Assembly (NCBI RefSeq): GCF_004120195.1
Contig: NZ_SCHN01000020.1
Location: 1-64,000, forward strand
Direction of reading: 5' to 3'
Origin: Enterovibrio baiacu
GTDB lineage: Bacteria > Pseudomonadota > Gammaproteobacteria > Enterobacterales > Vibrionaceae
DNA: 64,000 nucleotides
The notes beneath the pieces were generated by a model. That model worked only from the letters and a program-made list of their open reading frames with translations. It had not been told where the DNA came from and searched no databases. Position numbers and translations under genes: made by a program. Below, piece after piece: positions 52,999-62,611 of this stretch (position 1 is its first letter; the number at the start of each line of letters is the position of its first letter).

Positions 52999-53928
52999 AT
53001 GGAAGAAGAATGCAAATGTCCCCCCCCAGGCCTCCCGGCTTGGATGGGTACGTTCGCGGACTTGATGTCCCTACTGATGTGTTTCTTCGTACTTCTGCTT
53101 TCGTTCTCGGAAATGGATGTACTGAAGTTTAAGCAGATCGCTGGCTCCATGAAGTTTGCGTTTGGTGTGCAAAACTTACTGGAAGTAAAAGACATCCCGA
53201 AAGGGACCAGTGTGATTGCGCAGGAGTTTCGCCCGGGTCGCCCTGAGCCAACGCCGATTGAAGTGATCATGCAACAAACCATCGACATGACGCAGCGCTC
53301 CCTCGATTTCCAAGACGGTGAATCTGACCGCGCAGGGGGGTCACAACGGGACTCTGCGAAACTTGAAGGTGGCTCGACGGCCAGTGAAGCCTCGATGCAG
53401 GAACAAGAGCAGGACGTCGAACAAATGTCGAGTACTGCTCAAATGGTGGTGCAAGCCCTCGAACGTGAAGTGGAAGAAGGGGCCGTTGAGGTTGAAAACC
53501 TCGGGCAGCAACTGGTTATCCGCATTCGAGAGAAAGGCGCGTTTCCTGCGGGTTCTGCGTTCTTGCAGCCGAAGTTCCGTCCGTTGGTGCGTCAGATTGC
53601 CGATTTGGTGAAAGATGTGCCGGGTGAAATCAAAGTCTCGGGGCATACCGATGATTCGCCATTGGATTCAGAACTGTATCGCTCAAACTGGGATTTGTCC
53701 GCGCAGCGTGCCGTGTCGGTGGCTCAAGAGATGGAAAAGGTGCAAGGGTTTGATCCGATGCGCATGCGTGTAGAAGGTTTGGCGGGTTCCATGCCGCGCG
53801 CGCCAAATGATTCGCCCGCGAATCGCGCGCTCAACCGTCGTGTGGAAATCTCGATTATGCAAGGCAAACCGCGTGAGTCTGAAGAGTTGTCAGCAGATGC
53901 ACCGGTAGAGGCGATTCAGGAAAACTGA
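52999..53928 (+). CDS. pomB: sodium-driven flagellar stator protein PomB
   Basis: 309 residues. A short Cys/Pro-rich N-terminus is followed by one transmembrane helix (about 20-40, ADLMSLLMCFFVLLLSFSE) with the ion-binding aspartate at Asp21, and a C-terminal OmpA-like peptidoglycan-binding domain (about 175-295) with VSGHTDDSPLDSELYRSNW. It starts 10 bases after pomA with AAGGAG. Confidence 0.95.
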   Translation: MEEECKCPPPGLPAWMGTFADLMSLLMCFFVLLLSFSEMDVLKFKQIAGSMKFAFGVQNLLEVKDIPKGTSVIAQEFRPGRPEPTPIEVIMQQTIDMTQRSLDFQDGESDRAGGSQRDSAKLEGGSTASEASMQEQEQDVEQMSSTAQMVVQALEREVEEGAVEVENLGQQLVIRIREKGAFPAGSAFLQPKFRPLVRQIADLVKDVPGEIKVSGHTDDSPLDSELYRSNWDLSAQRAVSVAQEMEKVQGFDPMRMRVEGLAGSMPRAPNDSPANRALNRRVEISIMQGKPRESEELSADAPVEAIQEN

Positions 53929-53965
53929 TCGCGCTCTAAGCGAGAATAATGGGCACCTATAAAGA

Positions 53966-53990
53966 AAGCAGCGCATCGTCGCTGCTTTTT
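53966..53990 (+). terminator. terminator of pomAB
   Basis: AAGCAGCG pairs with CGCTGCTT around a six-base loop, followed by a T run. Confidence 0.85.
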
Positions 53991-54029
53991 CGTTCGTGTT
54001 GGGTTATTTCGAATACGTTATGCTTGATG

Positions 54030-54035
54030 TATAAT
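54030..54035 (+). promoter_or_regulatory. -10 box of thiI
   Basis: TATAAT 35 bases before the thiI ATG. The -35 at standard spacing is weak. Confidence 0.5.
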
Positions 54036-54069
54036 CCGCGCCTTTATCGTAGCTCTAGCGAAACCTGTT

Positions 54070-55518
54070 ATGAAATTTATCGTAAAAATTCACCCAGAGG
54101 TGATGGTCAAAAGTGAATCTGTACGGAAGCGCTTCACGAAAATTCTGGAAACTAACATCCGAAATATTCTTAAGCGAAAGTCTGATTCTATGGCTGTATT
54201 CAACCGCCGTGATCATATCGAGGTTTCGCTAAAAGACGATTCTGAACGCCAGATTGCGCTGGATGTGTTGACCAAAACACCGGGTATTCACCACGTTCTA
54301 GAAGTAGAGCAAACGCCATTTACGGATCTGCACAACATCTATGAAATCGTGTCTGCAACGGTGAGCCATCAGCTGGAAGGCAAATCTTTCTGTGTACGTG
54401 CAAAACGTCGTGGCAACCATGACTTTACGTCGATTGAAGTTGAGCGTTATGTGGGGGGCGGCTTGAACCAAGATGTAGAATCTGCTCGTGTACAGCTAAA
54501 GAACCCAGACATGACAGTTCACCTTGAAGTAGACAAAGAGAACGTGAACGTTGTTCGTGAACGTTTCAAAGGCTTGGGTGGATTCCCTCTTGGTACGCAA
54601 GAAGACGTGCTGAGCTTGATCTCTGGTGGCTTTGACTCCGGTGTTTCTAGCTACTTGCACATCAAACGCGGCAGCAAGGTGCACTACTGCTTCTTTAACC
54701 TTGGCGGTGCGGCACACGAAATTGGTGTTCAGCAAACGGCTTACTACTTGTGGGAGAAATTCGGTTCTTCTGCAAAAGTGAAGTTTATCTCTATCGACTT
54801 CGAACCGGTTGTTGCTGAAATCCTTGAGAACGTTGAAGACGGCCAAATGGGCGTGATCCTCAAGCGTATGTTCATGCGTGCAGCCTCGAAAGTGGCAGAC
54901 AAGTTTAACATTCAAGCGTTGATCACGGGTGAAGCGTTAGGCCAAGTATCAAGCCAGACACTGACTAACCTTCGAATGATTGATAACGTAACAGATTCTT
55001 TGATTCTTCGTCCTTTGATTAACTGGGATAAAGAAGACATCATCAATCTTGCACGTGATATCGGTACTGAAGATTTCGCGAAAACCATGCCGGAATACTG
55101 TGGTGTGATTTCTCGTAAACCCACCATCAAAGCTGAAAAAGAAAAACTGGAAGCGGAAGAAGCGAAGTTTAACTTTGATGTGCTTGATAAAGTGGTTTAC
55201 GACGCACGCATTATCGACATTCGTGATATCGAAAAGATCAGCAAAGAAAAAGCCCCAGAAGTTGAGCTGGTGGATGATATTGCATCAGGTGCTGTGGTGC
55301 TTGATATTCGCAGCCCTGAAGAAGAAGACGGTAACCCGCTAGAAATCGATGGCGCAGACGTAATGCACATTCCTTTCTTCAAACTCGCCACCAAGTTTGG
55401 CGATTTGGATCAGAGCAAAACGTACCTGCTGTACTGTGATCGTGGTGTCATGAGTCGCCTTCAAGCGCTGTACTTGCAAGAGAATGGCTTCACAAACGTG
55501 AAAGTGTATCGCCCGTAA
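54070..55518 (+). CDS. thiI: tRNA 4-thiouridine synthase / thiamine sulfur transferase ThiI
   Basis: 482 residues. Ferredoxin-like and THUMP domains (1-165), PP-loop LISGGFDSG near 179, and a C-terminal rhodanese domain. Cys344 (PEYCGVI) and the persulfide-carrying Cys456 (LLYCDRG) occupy the same positions as in E. coli. It uses IscS-derived sulfur to make s4U8 in tRNA and thiazole for thiamine. Confidence 0.96.
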   Translation: MKFIVKIHPEVMVKSESVRKRFTKILETNIRNILKRKSDSMAVFNRRDHIEVSLKDDSERQIALDVLTKTPGIHHVLEVEQTPFTDLHNIYEIVSATVSHQLEGKSFCVRAKRRGNHDFTSIEVERYVGGGLNQDVESARVQLKNPDMTVHLEVDKENVNVVRERFKGLGGFPLGTQEDVLSLISGGFDSGVSSYLHIKRGSKVHYCFFNLGGAAHEIGVQQTAYYLWEKFGSSAKVKFISIDFEPVVAEILENVEDGQMGVILKRMFMRAASKVADKFNIQALITGEALGQVSSQTLTNLRMIDNVTDSLILRPLINWDKEDIINLARDIGTEDFAKTMPEYCGVISRKPTIKAEKEKLEAEEAKFNFDVLDKVVYDARIIDIRDIEKISKEKAPEVELVDDIASGAVVLDIRSPEEEDGNPLEIDGADVMHIPFFKLATKFGDLDQSKTYLLYCDRGVMSRLQALYLQENGFTNVKVYRP

Positions 55519-55544
55519 TGGCTGCGCTGCCATAAATGAGCCAT

Positions 55545-55574
55545 AAAAAAAACCGACCATGCGTCGGTTTTTTC
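55545..55574. terminator. terminator of thiI
   Basis: AAAAAACCGAC pairs with GTCGGTTTTTT around a short loop. It may also act on transcripts coming from yajL. Confidence 0.88.
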
Positions 55575-55605
55575 TTGCTTAGAGAGGCGAAGGTTCAGTT
55601 ATATT

Positions 55606-55668
55606 TTCTCGCTTCTCGCTTCTCGCTTCTCGCTTCTCGCTTCTCGCTTCTCGCTTCTCGCTTCTCGC
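55606..55668. repeat. 7-bp tandem repeat, nine copies of TTCTCGC
   Basis: Nine perfect heptamers end one base before the yajL stop codon, on the 3' side of that gene. A partial TTC follows. The unit differs from the ACCCAGT unit at the left edge, but length, perfection and position after a gene are alike. Confidence 0.95.
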
Positions 55669-55669
55669 T

Positions 55670-56269
55670 TCAGGCGAACTTCTGCTCATAGTGAAGATTA
55701 GGAATGATCACCATTGGGCCAACCACTTCAGCCGCTTTTTCCTTTCCGGCTAAGACATAGACAATCTCAATCGCAAACTCTAGAGCAGTGCCGGGCCCTT
55801 GGCTGGAAATCAGTTTGTGGTCACGGTCAGTGAAAACGCGCTTTGTATTGCGCTTGTCTTCGGCAATTTGCTCAACAAAGGCAGGGTGGCATGACTTGTA
55901 TGCATCGGGATAAAGGCCGTTTTTCTCCAATACCAATGCGGGAGCGGCACAGATAGCGGCAACCCATTTTTGATCGCATTGTTGCTGGCGAAGCATTTCA
56001 ATCACTAACGCACTCTCACCCAAACACGTTGCACCTTCGACACCGCCAGGGATGACGATACAGTCGTATTCCTCGTCGGCAACTTTCACCAAAGGTGCGT
56101 CTGCAATGAGCCTTACACTGCGTGAACAGGTGAGTTCGAGTTCGCCATTCGGTGCAGCGCTTGCTGTGGTCACGTTGAATCCTGCGCGTACCATGACATC
56201 AATGACGGTCACGGCTTCCATTTCTTCGGTGCCCGGCGCGAGGCACACTAAAACACTAGGGGTGGTCAT
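55670..56269 (-). CDS. yajL: DJ-1/PfpI-family chaperone-like protein YajL
   Basis: 199 residues. The nucleophilic elbow cysteine is Cys107 (AAICAAP), and the glutamate of the active site is in APGTEEMEAV. YajL protects proteins against oxidative and carbonyl damage. It overlaps panE by 14 bases, so the two form an operon. A heptamer array starts right after its stop codon. Confidence 0.93.
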   Translation of the reverse strand: MTTPSVLVCLAPGTEEMEAVTVIDVMVRAGFNVTTASAAPNGELELTCSRSVRLIADAPLVKVADEEYDCIVIPGGVEGATCLGESALVIEMLRQQQCDQKWVAAICAAPALVLEKNGLYPDAYKSCHPAFVEQIAEDKRNTKRVFTDRDHKLISSQGPGTALEFAIEIVYVLAGKEKAAEVVGPMVIIPNLHYEQKFA

Positions 56270-57146
56270 AGGATTGCTCCAAGTTCTTAATTGCTAGGTA
56301 TAGCGACTGATTTTCAGGCGTGGCAATACTATGGCGACTTGCGCAATGAATCAAATAGCCTGTAATGGCCTCGATTTCGGATGGGCGTTTGTAAAACACA
56401 TCACGGTTCATCGAGGAATAGTTTGTCGCTGTCGCATTCGCTACTGAGAGGGCACGTTGCAGCACGGTGTCGCTGTCAGTATCTATGCCTTCTGCTTGCA
56501 TGACGAGGGCAATCTCGCTGGCAAGTTGGTGCAGCTGGTCACTGTATTCGGGTTTGGTGAGTTCACCGTTTTGAATCTGAAAGATCCCCGTTAACGGGTT
56601 GATCATGCAATTGATCGCGAGCTTCTGCCACAATGCCTGTTCGATCTTGCTTTCCCACTTGCAAGGGGGGAGGGCGTGGTTCAGCACCTCAGCTAAGAAA
56701 TCACAGCGCTTGCCGCTTGGGTTAATACCGCCTAGCCGTGTTTCACCAATGCCCGTGTGTCGAACGGTGGTTTCCGACAGCAACAAACTTGCTTGAGAGG
56801 TGGTCGCGAGTAACAAGGGGATGCTACCTAGTTTTTCCACGGCGCTTTGCGCGGTGCCCATGCCGTTGTGCATGAGAATGACGGGCGTGTCTTGGTGAAG
56901 GTATGGCAACAAGCTGTTTAGTGCTGTATCGACCTGAAAAGCTTTGACGCAGACGAGGATGCAATCACTATCGGCAAGTAAGTTGGCATTGTTGGCAGGA
57001 AAGTGTTGCTCTGTGAGCGACTCAAAGCCTCGCGTTAAAGATACCTGTTCTGCCCGTGTCCAGAAGTGAACATGGTGGCCTGCGTCTTGGAGCTTTAGTC
57101 CCCACAGCGTGCCCACAGCACCTGCACCGACGAGCGTGAAATGCAT
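56256..57146 (-). CDS. panE: 2-dehydropantoate 2-reductase
   Basis: 296 residues. N-terminal NADP-binding motif GAGAVG (7-12) and C-terminal helical domain with KLAINCMINPLTG. It makes pantoate for coenzyme A. I start at ATG 57146 (MHFTLVGAGAVGTLWG); the frame is open to 57209, but the N-terminal motif fits only the shorter form. Confidence 0.94.
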   Translation of the reverse strand: MHFTLVGAGAVGTLWGLKLQDAGHHVHFWTRAEQVSLTRGFESLTEQHFPANNANLLADSDCILVCVKAFQVDTALNSLLPYLHQDTPVILMHNGMGTAQSAVEKLGSIPLLLATTSQASLLLSETTVRHTGIGETRLGGINPSGKRCDFLAEVLNHALPPCKWESKIEQALWQKLAINCMINPLTGIFQIQNGELTKPEYSDQLHQLASEIALVMQAEGIDTDSDTVLQRALSVANATATNYSSMNRDVFYKRPSEIEAITGYLIHCASRHSIATPENQSLYLAIKNLEQSYDHP

Positions 57147-57262
57147 GATGTATCCTTTCTGTTTCCAATCTTTAGAAGAATACCACCGATCATCCTTTCG
57201 AATCACCACTGTAACAGCAAGGAATCATTCAGTTACTGCGTTCACTTTGGGCCTCAGAAAGT

Positions 57263-57288
57263 AAAAAAGCACCCGAAGGTGCTTTTTT
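57263..57288 (-). terminator. terminator of the ompK-like gene
   Basis: AAAAAAGCACC, CGAA, GGTGCTTTTTT. The stem lies just after the stop codon on the minus strand, with a T run there. Confidence 0.92.
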
Positions 57289-57302
57289 CGATAATCTTGC
57301 GA

Positions 57303-58088
57303 TTACAGGTGCATACCGATGCGGAAGATAGCTGCGTCGCCGTAGCCGTCTACACCCAGTTTGTTATAGAAGTAACGGTATGTAATGCCTGTGTAGATGG
57401 TGTCAGTGATGTCGTACCAAAGGCTTACACCACCATTGTGACCCATCTTGCCGTATTGCATGCCAGCATAGTCATCATTTCGGTCAAATTCGATTTCATG
57501 CCAGTTAGTAAGCATTAGAGGCTGACCAGCGATATCGAAGTTGTACATTGCTGTCCAACCAGCCATGTAGCCATTGAAGCCAGATGCATTGAACGAGCTT
57601 TTTAGAACTTGAGTGTCTTTATCACGAGTTTCAATCGTATCGATAGAGAGGTCATGAACACCAATAAATGGGTTGAAAGACCAACCTTCACCATTTAGAC
57701 CAAGGTAACCAAAACCAAGAACACGGTTTTGTTCGTTGGTAAATGCGTTGTCTTTTAGGTCGTATACTTGGCCGTATGCAGTAATGTTATCTACAAGTTT
57801 GTAGTGAACAGTGAACTTAGCTGCTTGGCTACGAGTATCTGAACCTTGGTCTAGCTTCTCGTATTCGTAAAAACCGTAAACTTGGCCCCAATCAAAGCCA
57901 GCACCAGCTTCCGCACCGATAGTAACGTGCTTGTCGCGGTTATTTTCTACGCCACCGAAGTGGTCATCGCCGTTGGTCCACTTCAAGTAGTCTGCATATA
58001 CGTTTGCAAAACCATAATGATATTCAGCTTGTGCTGGTACAGCTGCCGCTGACGCCAGAACGGCAAGTGCTACTACTGATTTACGCAT
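57303..58088 (-). CDS. ompK: nucleoside-specific outer-membrane channel, Tsx/OmpK family
   Basis: 261 residues. The signal peptide ends AQA before Glu22 (EYHYGFANVYADYLKW), followed by an alternating beta-barrel pattern ending IFRIGMHL with a terminal aliphatic residue in place of the usual Phe. It resembles vibrio OmpK and enterobacterial Tsx, which pass nucleosides. A PurR-like site lies about 115 bases upstream, fitting a purine-salvage role. Confidence 0.9.
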   Translation of the reverse strand: MRKSVVALAVLASAAAVPAQAEYHYGFANVYADYLKWTNGDDHFGGVENNRDKHVTIGAEAGAGFDWGQVYGFYEYEKLDQGSDTRSQAAKFTVHYKLVDNITAYGQVYDLKDNAFTNEQNRVLGFGYLGLNGEGWSFNPFIGVHDLSIDTIETRDKDTQVLKSSFNASGFNGYMAGWTAMYNFDIAGQPLMLTNWHEIEFDRNDDYAGMQYGKMGHNGGVSLWYDITDTIYTGITYRYFYNKLGVDGYGDAAIFRIGMHL

Positions 58089-58203
58089 CTTAAGTTCTCT
58101 TTTACATCGCTAAGATTGGAGTGGCAAAGACACCGAATGGTAGGACCTCCGCCGTTGCGAGCGCCATTCTATGTAAAAGTTCAAAAAAGGAAATGCAATG
58201 TAA

Positions 58204-58219
58204 CCGCAACCGTTTGCGT
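58204..58219 (-). promoter_or_regulatory. PurR-like operator upstream of the ompK-like gene
   Basis: CCGCAACCGTTTGCGT (plus strand) fits the PurR consensus except the first base. It lies 116 bases before the start codon, in the 262-base gap shared with ampG's 3' end. Confidence 0.65.
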
Positions 58220-58313
58220 ATTGTGATGCAGATCTCTATGTAACGGATTACATATGAGATTAAAGTCTCAATATTTGACGTGTGTTTTGTATTTGAGGGG
58301 GCTTAGGCGTGTT

Positions 58314-58335
58314 ACCCGTGACGAATGCCACGGGT
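58314..58335 (-). other. short hairpin after ampG
   Basis: ACCCGTG pairs with CACGGGT around an eight-base loop. No T run follows on the minus strand, so it is a weak terminator candidate at best. Confidence 0.4.
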
Positions 58336-58350
58336 TCAACAGATTTTAGG

Positions 58351-59739
58351 TTATTTCTGTAACTCAGCGAGGCGTTTGAAGTGGTGACGAAGCCCCACAA
58401 TCATCGCAAGGCTTGGCAATACCATCAGCGTTGTAATGATGAAGAACAGCGACCAAGGGTTCAGCCAGTCAATGCCATTCAACCATTCAAAGCTCTCTAT
58501 CCAATCCACCATGGAGCCGCTGAAAGACGACAGCGTCGTTCTTCCAAGGTTTCCAAGGGACGCCAGCAACGCATATTGCGTGGCAGAGAAAGCGCGTCCT
58601 GTTAGGAAGGTGAGGAAAGAGACAAACGCGATGGTGGCAAATGCACTGGTGAAGTTATCAACCAGTATCGTTGCAAGGAAAAGATCTTTGTTCGGACCAA
58701 GTTGCGCCATGAGCGCGAACATTAAGTTACTGCTGGCCATGGCGACACCGCCAATCAGAAGACCTTTGACCACGCCGAATCGGACATTGACGGCGCTGCC
58801 AATCAAGGTGAATACAACCGTGGCTCCCCAGCCGATGAGTTTGGAGTAGTTGCCAATGTCTTCGTTGCTAAATCCAATCTCTTTGTAGAACACGATCGAC
58901 ATGCGCCCGAGGAAGGCCTCTCCGATTTTAAAGAGAAAGACAAAGAGCAGAAGGGTCAGTGCAACCTGCACGCCATTGCGTCGGAAAAACTCAGCGAAGG
59001 GCTCAACAATGGTGACGGAAAACCAAACCATAATGCTGCTTTCGCCTTGGTTGAGGCGCTTGGCATAACGAGACTCTGCCTCCGCTTGAAGCTTTTCTCG
59101 ATTGGTATTGGGTTCGCCAACGAACAAGGTGAAAAGGATCAATAACCCCACAAACGCAGCCATGCCGTAATACACGCCATTCCAGCCAATGCTATCGGCA
59201 TTGATAAAGGCGAAATAGCCCGGAAGGCTGTATCCCGTCCACCACCCTATGACCGCCATAGCAGCGGCCTGTGGCAGTTTGTTTTTTTCCTGCTCTTGGA
59301 AGCTATCGATCCGGAAGGCATCAATGGCAATGTCTTGAGTGGATGACGCAAGCGCGATCGTGAAAGCAAGGGTGGTGGTTAGCCAAAGGTTAAACGATGG
59401 ATCGGTATTGGCAATGCTCAGGGTACAGATCAGCATGATGACCTGCATGAGCAAGATCCAGCTGCGTCGTTGACCTAAATGTTTGTGCAGGACTGGCAGT
59501 TTTACGCGGTCAATCAGCGGTGCCCACATCCAGTTGATGGCATAGACGGCAAACACTGATCCGAACAATCCGATGGCTGTGCGTGTAAGCCCAGCATCTT
59601 TCAGCCAACCAGACATGTTGGAGCCGATTAACAGCCAAGGAAAGCCGCTGGCACAACCGAGAAGAAAGACCCAAAGTAGGCGTCTATCAAGGTAGCTAGT
59701 GAGTGTCTCTCGCCATGTTTGCGCGGGATCGTGGGACAT
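58351..59739 (-). CDS. ampG: muropeptide permease AmpG
   Basis: 462 residues, major facilitator superfamily, about 12-14 membrane segments. Family start LLWVFLLGCASGFPWLLIG and loop segments STQDIAIDAFRID and FVSFLTFLTGRAFSATQYAL. It imports 1,6-anhydromuropeptides for cell-wall recycling. The ampG-yajG-bolA neighbourhood is conserved with E. coli. Confidence 0.95.
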   Translation of the reverse strand: MSHDPAQTWRETLTSYLDRRLLWVFLLGCASGFPWLLIGSNMSGWLKDAGLTRTAIGLFGSVFAVYAINWMWAPLIDRVKLPVLHKHLGQRRSWILLMQVIMLICTLSIANTDPSFNLWLTTTLAFTIALASSTQDIAIDAFRIDSFQEQEKNKLPQAAAMAVIGWWTGYSLPGYFAFINADSIGWNGVYYGMAAFVGLLILFTLFVGEPNTNREKLQAEAESRYAKRLNQGESSIMVWFSVTIVEPFAEFFRRNGVQVALTLLLFVFLFKIGEAFLGRMSIVFYKEIGFSNEDIGNYSKLIGWGATVVFTLIGSAVNVRFGVVKGLLIGGVAMASSNLMFALMAQLGPNKDLFLATILVDNFTSAFATIAFVSFLTFLTGRAFSATQYALLASLGNLGRTTLSSFSGSMVDWIESFEWLNGIDWLNPWSLFFIITTLMVLPSLAMIVGLRHHFKRLAELQK

Positions 59740-59787
59740 GAAAGACGTCCTTGTGAGTAACAGAGAATATCACCATGCTACCGTGCT

Positions 59788-60153
59788 TCAAGGTCGAATG
59801 CCACGAGCAAAATCGGGGACTTTTCCTTTGTTGATCAGATAACAAGCGCACTCTTGCACACGTTGCTTCACGAAGCGATTGCCTCTCAGCTCATGCTCTT
59901 GTCGAGATTCGATGAGGTAAATGAGGTACCAGTAAACCGATTCGTACTGATCCTCAGGGGGGCCGCTGGGCAGGGACAGTTGCCACCAGTCCAAAAACTG
60001 CTGCTTTACCGACTCTTTTAATTCGTCGTAATCAGATTGACGAATAATAAAGCGCACGACCTCAGCAGCAAACGCTGGCGCATATTGTCGAATATGTTCG
60101 CCAGCTGCCTGCTTGTCGTTGTTTTCCGGATTGTCGGCAACGAGTTTTAGCAT
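59788..60153 (-). CDS. conserved-looking hypothetical protein
   Basis: 121 residues, soluble, with no signal peptide and no recognised motif; aromatic-rich centre (FLDWWQLSLPSGPPEDQYES). It lies 14 bases after the cyclophilin gene and 48 before ampG on the same strand, so it is probably part of the yajG-ppiA-ampG transcript. I do not know its function. Confidence 0.75.
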   Translation of the reverse strand: MLKLVADNPENNDKQAAGEHIRQYAPAFAAEVVRFIIRQSDYDELKESVKQQFLDWWQLSLPSGPPEDQYESVYWYLIYLIESRQEHELRGNRFVKQRVQECACYLINKGKVPDFARGIRP

Positions 60154-60167
60154 GTCTCCAAGGCCTA

Positions 60168-60737
60168 TTACTTAGTGGTAATCGTCATTTTCTCGATAAG
60201 TATAGGCTGCTGTGGAACATCACGCATACGCGCTTCTGGGATAGTGACGGTTTTCGCGCTCGCGATTTTTTCAACCGTTGTAAACCCTTGAATAACCTTG
60301 CCAAAGACGGTGTAGCCAAATTTGTAATCTGTCCCGTCTAGGTTGCTGTTATTTTGTAGGTTGATGTAGAACTGACGTGTTGCAGAATCTGGGTCTGAGG
60401 TACGTGCCATTGCAATTGTGCCGCGGCTATTGCTCAAACCGTTTTTCGATTCATTGACCACTTCTTCATAGCTCGGTCTGCGCTCAAATGACTTGTCGAA
60501 ACCACCACCTTGCACAACAAACCCTTGGATTACACGGTGGAATTGCGTGCCGACATAGCTACCGTCTTCAACGTATCTCAGAAAGTTGGCCACTGTTTTA
60601 GGGGCTTTATCTGGGTAGAGTTCAAGCGTGAAATTACCGTCAGTCGTCGTGACATTGACCACGGGGTTGGCTGCCCACGCTGATAGCGAGGCAAGCATGA
60701 ATACAGCGGTCAGTGCCGCTTTGAAAACGTTTTTCAT
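60168..60737 (-). CDS. ppiA: periplasmic peptidyl-prolyl cis-trans isomerase, cyclophilin type
   Basis: 189 residues. A signal peptide ends AWA before Ala23, then comes the cyclophilin domain with FHRVIQGFVVQGGGFD and GTIAMARTSDPDSATRQFYI. It catalyses proline isomerisation in the periplasm. Its ATG shares one base with the yajG TAA (TAATG), so translation is coupled. Confidence 0.92.
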   Translation of the reverse strand: MKNVFKAALTAVFMLASLSAWAANPVVNVTTTDGNFTLELYPDKAPKTVANFLRYVEDGSYVGTQFHRVIQGFVVQGGGFDKSFERRPSYEEVVNESKNGLSNSRGTIAMARTSDPDSATRQFYINLQNNSNLDGTDYKFGYTVFGKVIQGFTTVEKIASAKTVTIPEARMRDVPQQPILIEKMTITTK

Positions 60738-61309
60738 TAGAAGTTCTCGTTCATAAAGGTGGCAAGTTGCTTGTCACGGGAAATGTCTTGAAGCACGGCT
60801 TCTAACAAGGTGTTCAACGCAATTTCCATGTCTTCCACCGATGCGCTGGTTGCGCCTTCCATGGTGGATTTACCTGTGTAGCGTTTCACAAACTTATTAT
60901 CGCTTGTCTCTGCCACGAGTTGGATCTGTACATTGGTTTGCATGGTGTGAGAAAACACAGAGTGTTCAACTTTTACCAATGCGTCCAGCACGTCTAAACG
61001 CACTTTGCCTTTGCTGTCGGTAGCAACGCGGTAGCCTTGTGAATTGAATTGGCGAGTAAGCGCGTCTTCAAGCACGATGCGTACGTTAGAGGTTGCATGG
61101 ATCGGCTGAACATTTTTACGGCCGTTATCAACAACAGCAACAAATTGGGCAGTACGTAAGTCGCGACTTTCTACCATCACCGTCTTACCCTGAACAGCAG
61201 GAACCGACGAGATCGTTGGTTGAGGAGCGACGGTAAGTTGCGGTTCTTTGGGCGTAGAGCAAGCGCTCAAACCTAAAACGAGACCAGATATCAGTAGAAT
61301 TTTTTTCAT
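60737..61309 (-). CDS. yajG: YajG-family lipoprotein
   Basis: 190 residues. The signal ends in the lipobox LSAC (Cys17). It matches E. coli YajG in position next to bolA and ampG and in general pattern. Function unknown. First gene of the yajG-ppiA-hypothetical-ampG run. Confidence 0.88.
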   Translation of the reverse strand: MKKILLISGLVLGLSACSTPKEPQLTVAPQPTISSVPAVQGKTVMVESRDLRTAQFVAVVDNGRKNVQPIHATSNVRIVLEDALTRQFNSQGYRVATDSKGKVRLDVLDALVKVEHSVFSHTMQTNVQIQLVAETSDNKFVKRYTGKSTMEGATSASVEDMEIALNTLLEAVLQDISRDKQLATFMNENF

Positions 61310-61337
61310 GTGTTAACACATCCCTTTAGCGTCTGAC

Positions 61338-62465
61338 TTATTTAGAAGCTTCGACAATAACAAACTTACTGTTGGAGGCAATGATCTCTGCATTGCCAAA
61401 AAGACGTTTCAATTTAGCATGATAGCCGAGGTGACGGTTTCCTATCACGACAATGCGTCCCTTCGGTTCTAGAACTCGCTTAGCGTCACAAAACATTTGC
61501 CAAGCGATATGATCAGTCACTGCATGTTGTTGGTGAAACGGAGGATTACAAAGTACCAGATCGGCACTGTTTTCTTCGAATTCATCAAGACAGTTGTTGG
61601 CACGACACTCGAACCGAGAGGGATCAATACCATGGGCGACTAAATTGTGTCTTGCTGAGGCGATCGCCATGTGACTTTCGTCCACAGCTGTTACGTTGGC
61701 TTGGGGGTTCAATTTCGCGGATTGGATCGCCAGAACGCCGTTTCCACAGCCTAAATCGATAATGTGTTTTATGTCTTCGCTACGCGGAAGATGCTTGAGC
61801 ATTAAATAAGCAGCAATATCGAGGCTTTCAGATGAAAACACATTCGCGTGGTTTGATAGCGTAAGCTGGTATTCAGGCACATCAAACGAGGTCATTGCGT
61901 TTGGCAAGGCTTCGAGTTGAATGTGCTTTTCACAAAAAATCAGACGTGCTTTCTTCTTCGCCAACGACGTGTGGGTTTCACCCAAGTGTTTTTCAAACAG
62001 TTTGAGTGTTGAGGTGTGCACATCTTTCGCTTTTGCGCCAAAAACCACAGAAGGTGATTTGCCGCTCAATTGCGCGATTTGTTGCAATTGCCACACCAAG
62101 AGTCGATTGTTTTTTGGCAGTTTTGCAACCACGATATCAACATCAAAAGAGAGTGTGTCCAGTGATGTCAGCAATGTTGCACCGTGGAGGTCATTTTCTT
62201 CCATATTCTTTTCTATGCTCTGTTGTGAGAGCAGAGAATCGTTTACAGCTGTAACGTTAAATTGCTGCGCGAGGGCCCAACAAGTGAGGGCACCAAAGCC
62301 ATCATTGAGGATCAGTACGCGAGATTGCGGGGGCAGCGCGAGGCCTTTAACATGCTCAATTAAATATTCGTCCGCGGCATCCCATGCTTGCAGAGTTTCG
62401 TTCTTTTGGATTGGATAGCGTCGTAGCGCTAAAGCGAGGCTTTCAATTTGCAAAGTGGTTTTCAT
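61338..62465 (-). CDS. rlmG: 23S rRNA (guanine-1835-N2)-methyltransferase RlmG
   Basis: 375 residues: an inactive N-terminal methyltransferase-like half and an active C-terminal half with the SAM motif DLGCGNGVLA and the catalytic NPPF. RsmC/RlmG family. Total length fits RlmG. It is divergent from bolA. Confidence 0.9.
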   Translation of the reverse strand: MKTTLQIESLALALRRYPIQKNETLQAWDAADEYLIEHVKGLALPPQSRVLILNDGFGALTCWALAQQFNVTAVNDSLLSQQSIEKNMEENDLHGATLLTSLDTLSFDVDIVVAKLPKNNRLLVWQLQQIAQLSGKSPSVVFGAKAKDVHTSTLKLFEKHLGETHTSLAKKKARLIFCEKHIQLEALPNAMTSFDVPEYQLTLSNHANVFSSESLDIAAYLMLKHLPRSEDIKHIIDLGCGNGVLAIQSAKLNPQANVTAVDESHMAIASARHNLVAHGIDPSRFECRANNCLDEFEENSADLVLCNPPFHQQHAVTDHIAWQMFCDAKRVLEPKGRIVVIGNRHLGYHAKLKRLFGNAEIIASNSKFVIVEASK

Positions 62466-62611
62466 TCAAAGATGCCAGCGAAGCGAGAAAAAGAGTGGGA
62501 TTGATGGCGTATATTGTCGCAGATGATGCAAATACTGCAATCCTCTTCGCTTCTGCCTATCATTAGACGGGACGCGATGATGTTTCAAAAAGATAAGGGC
62601 TATAACGAACA

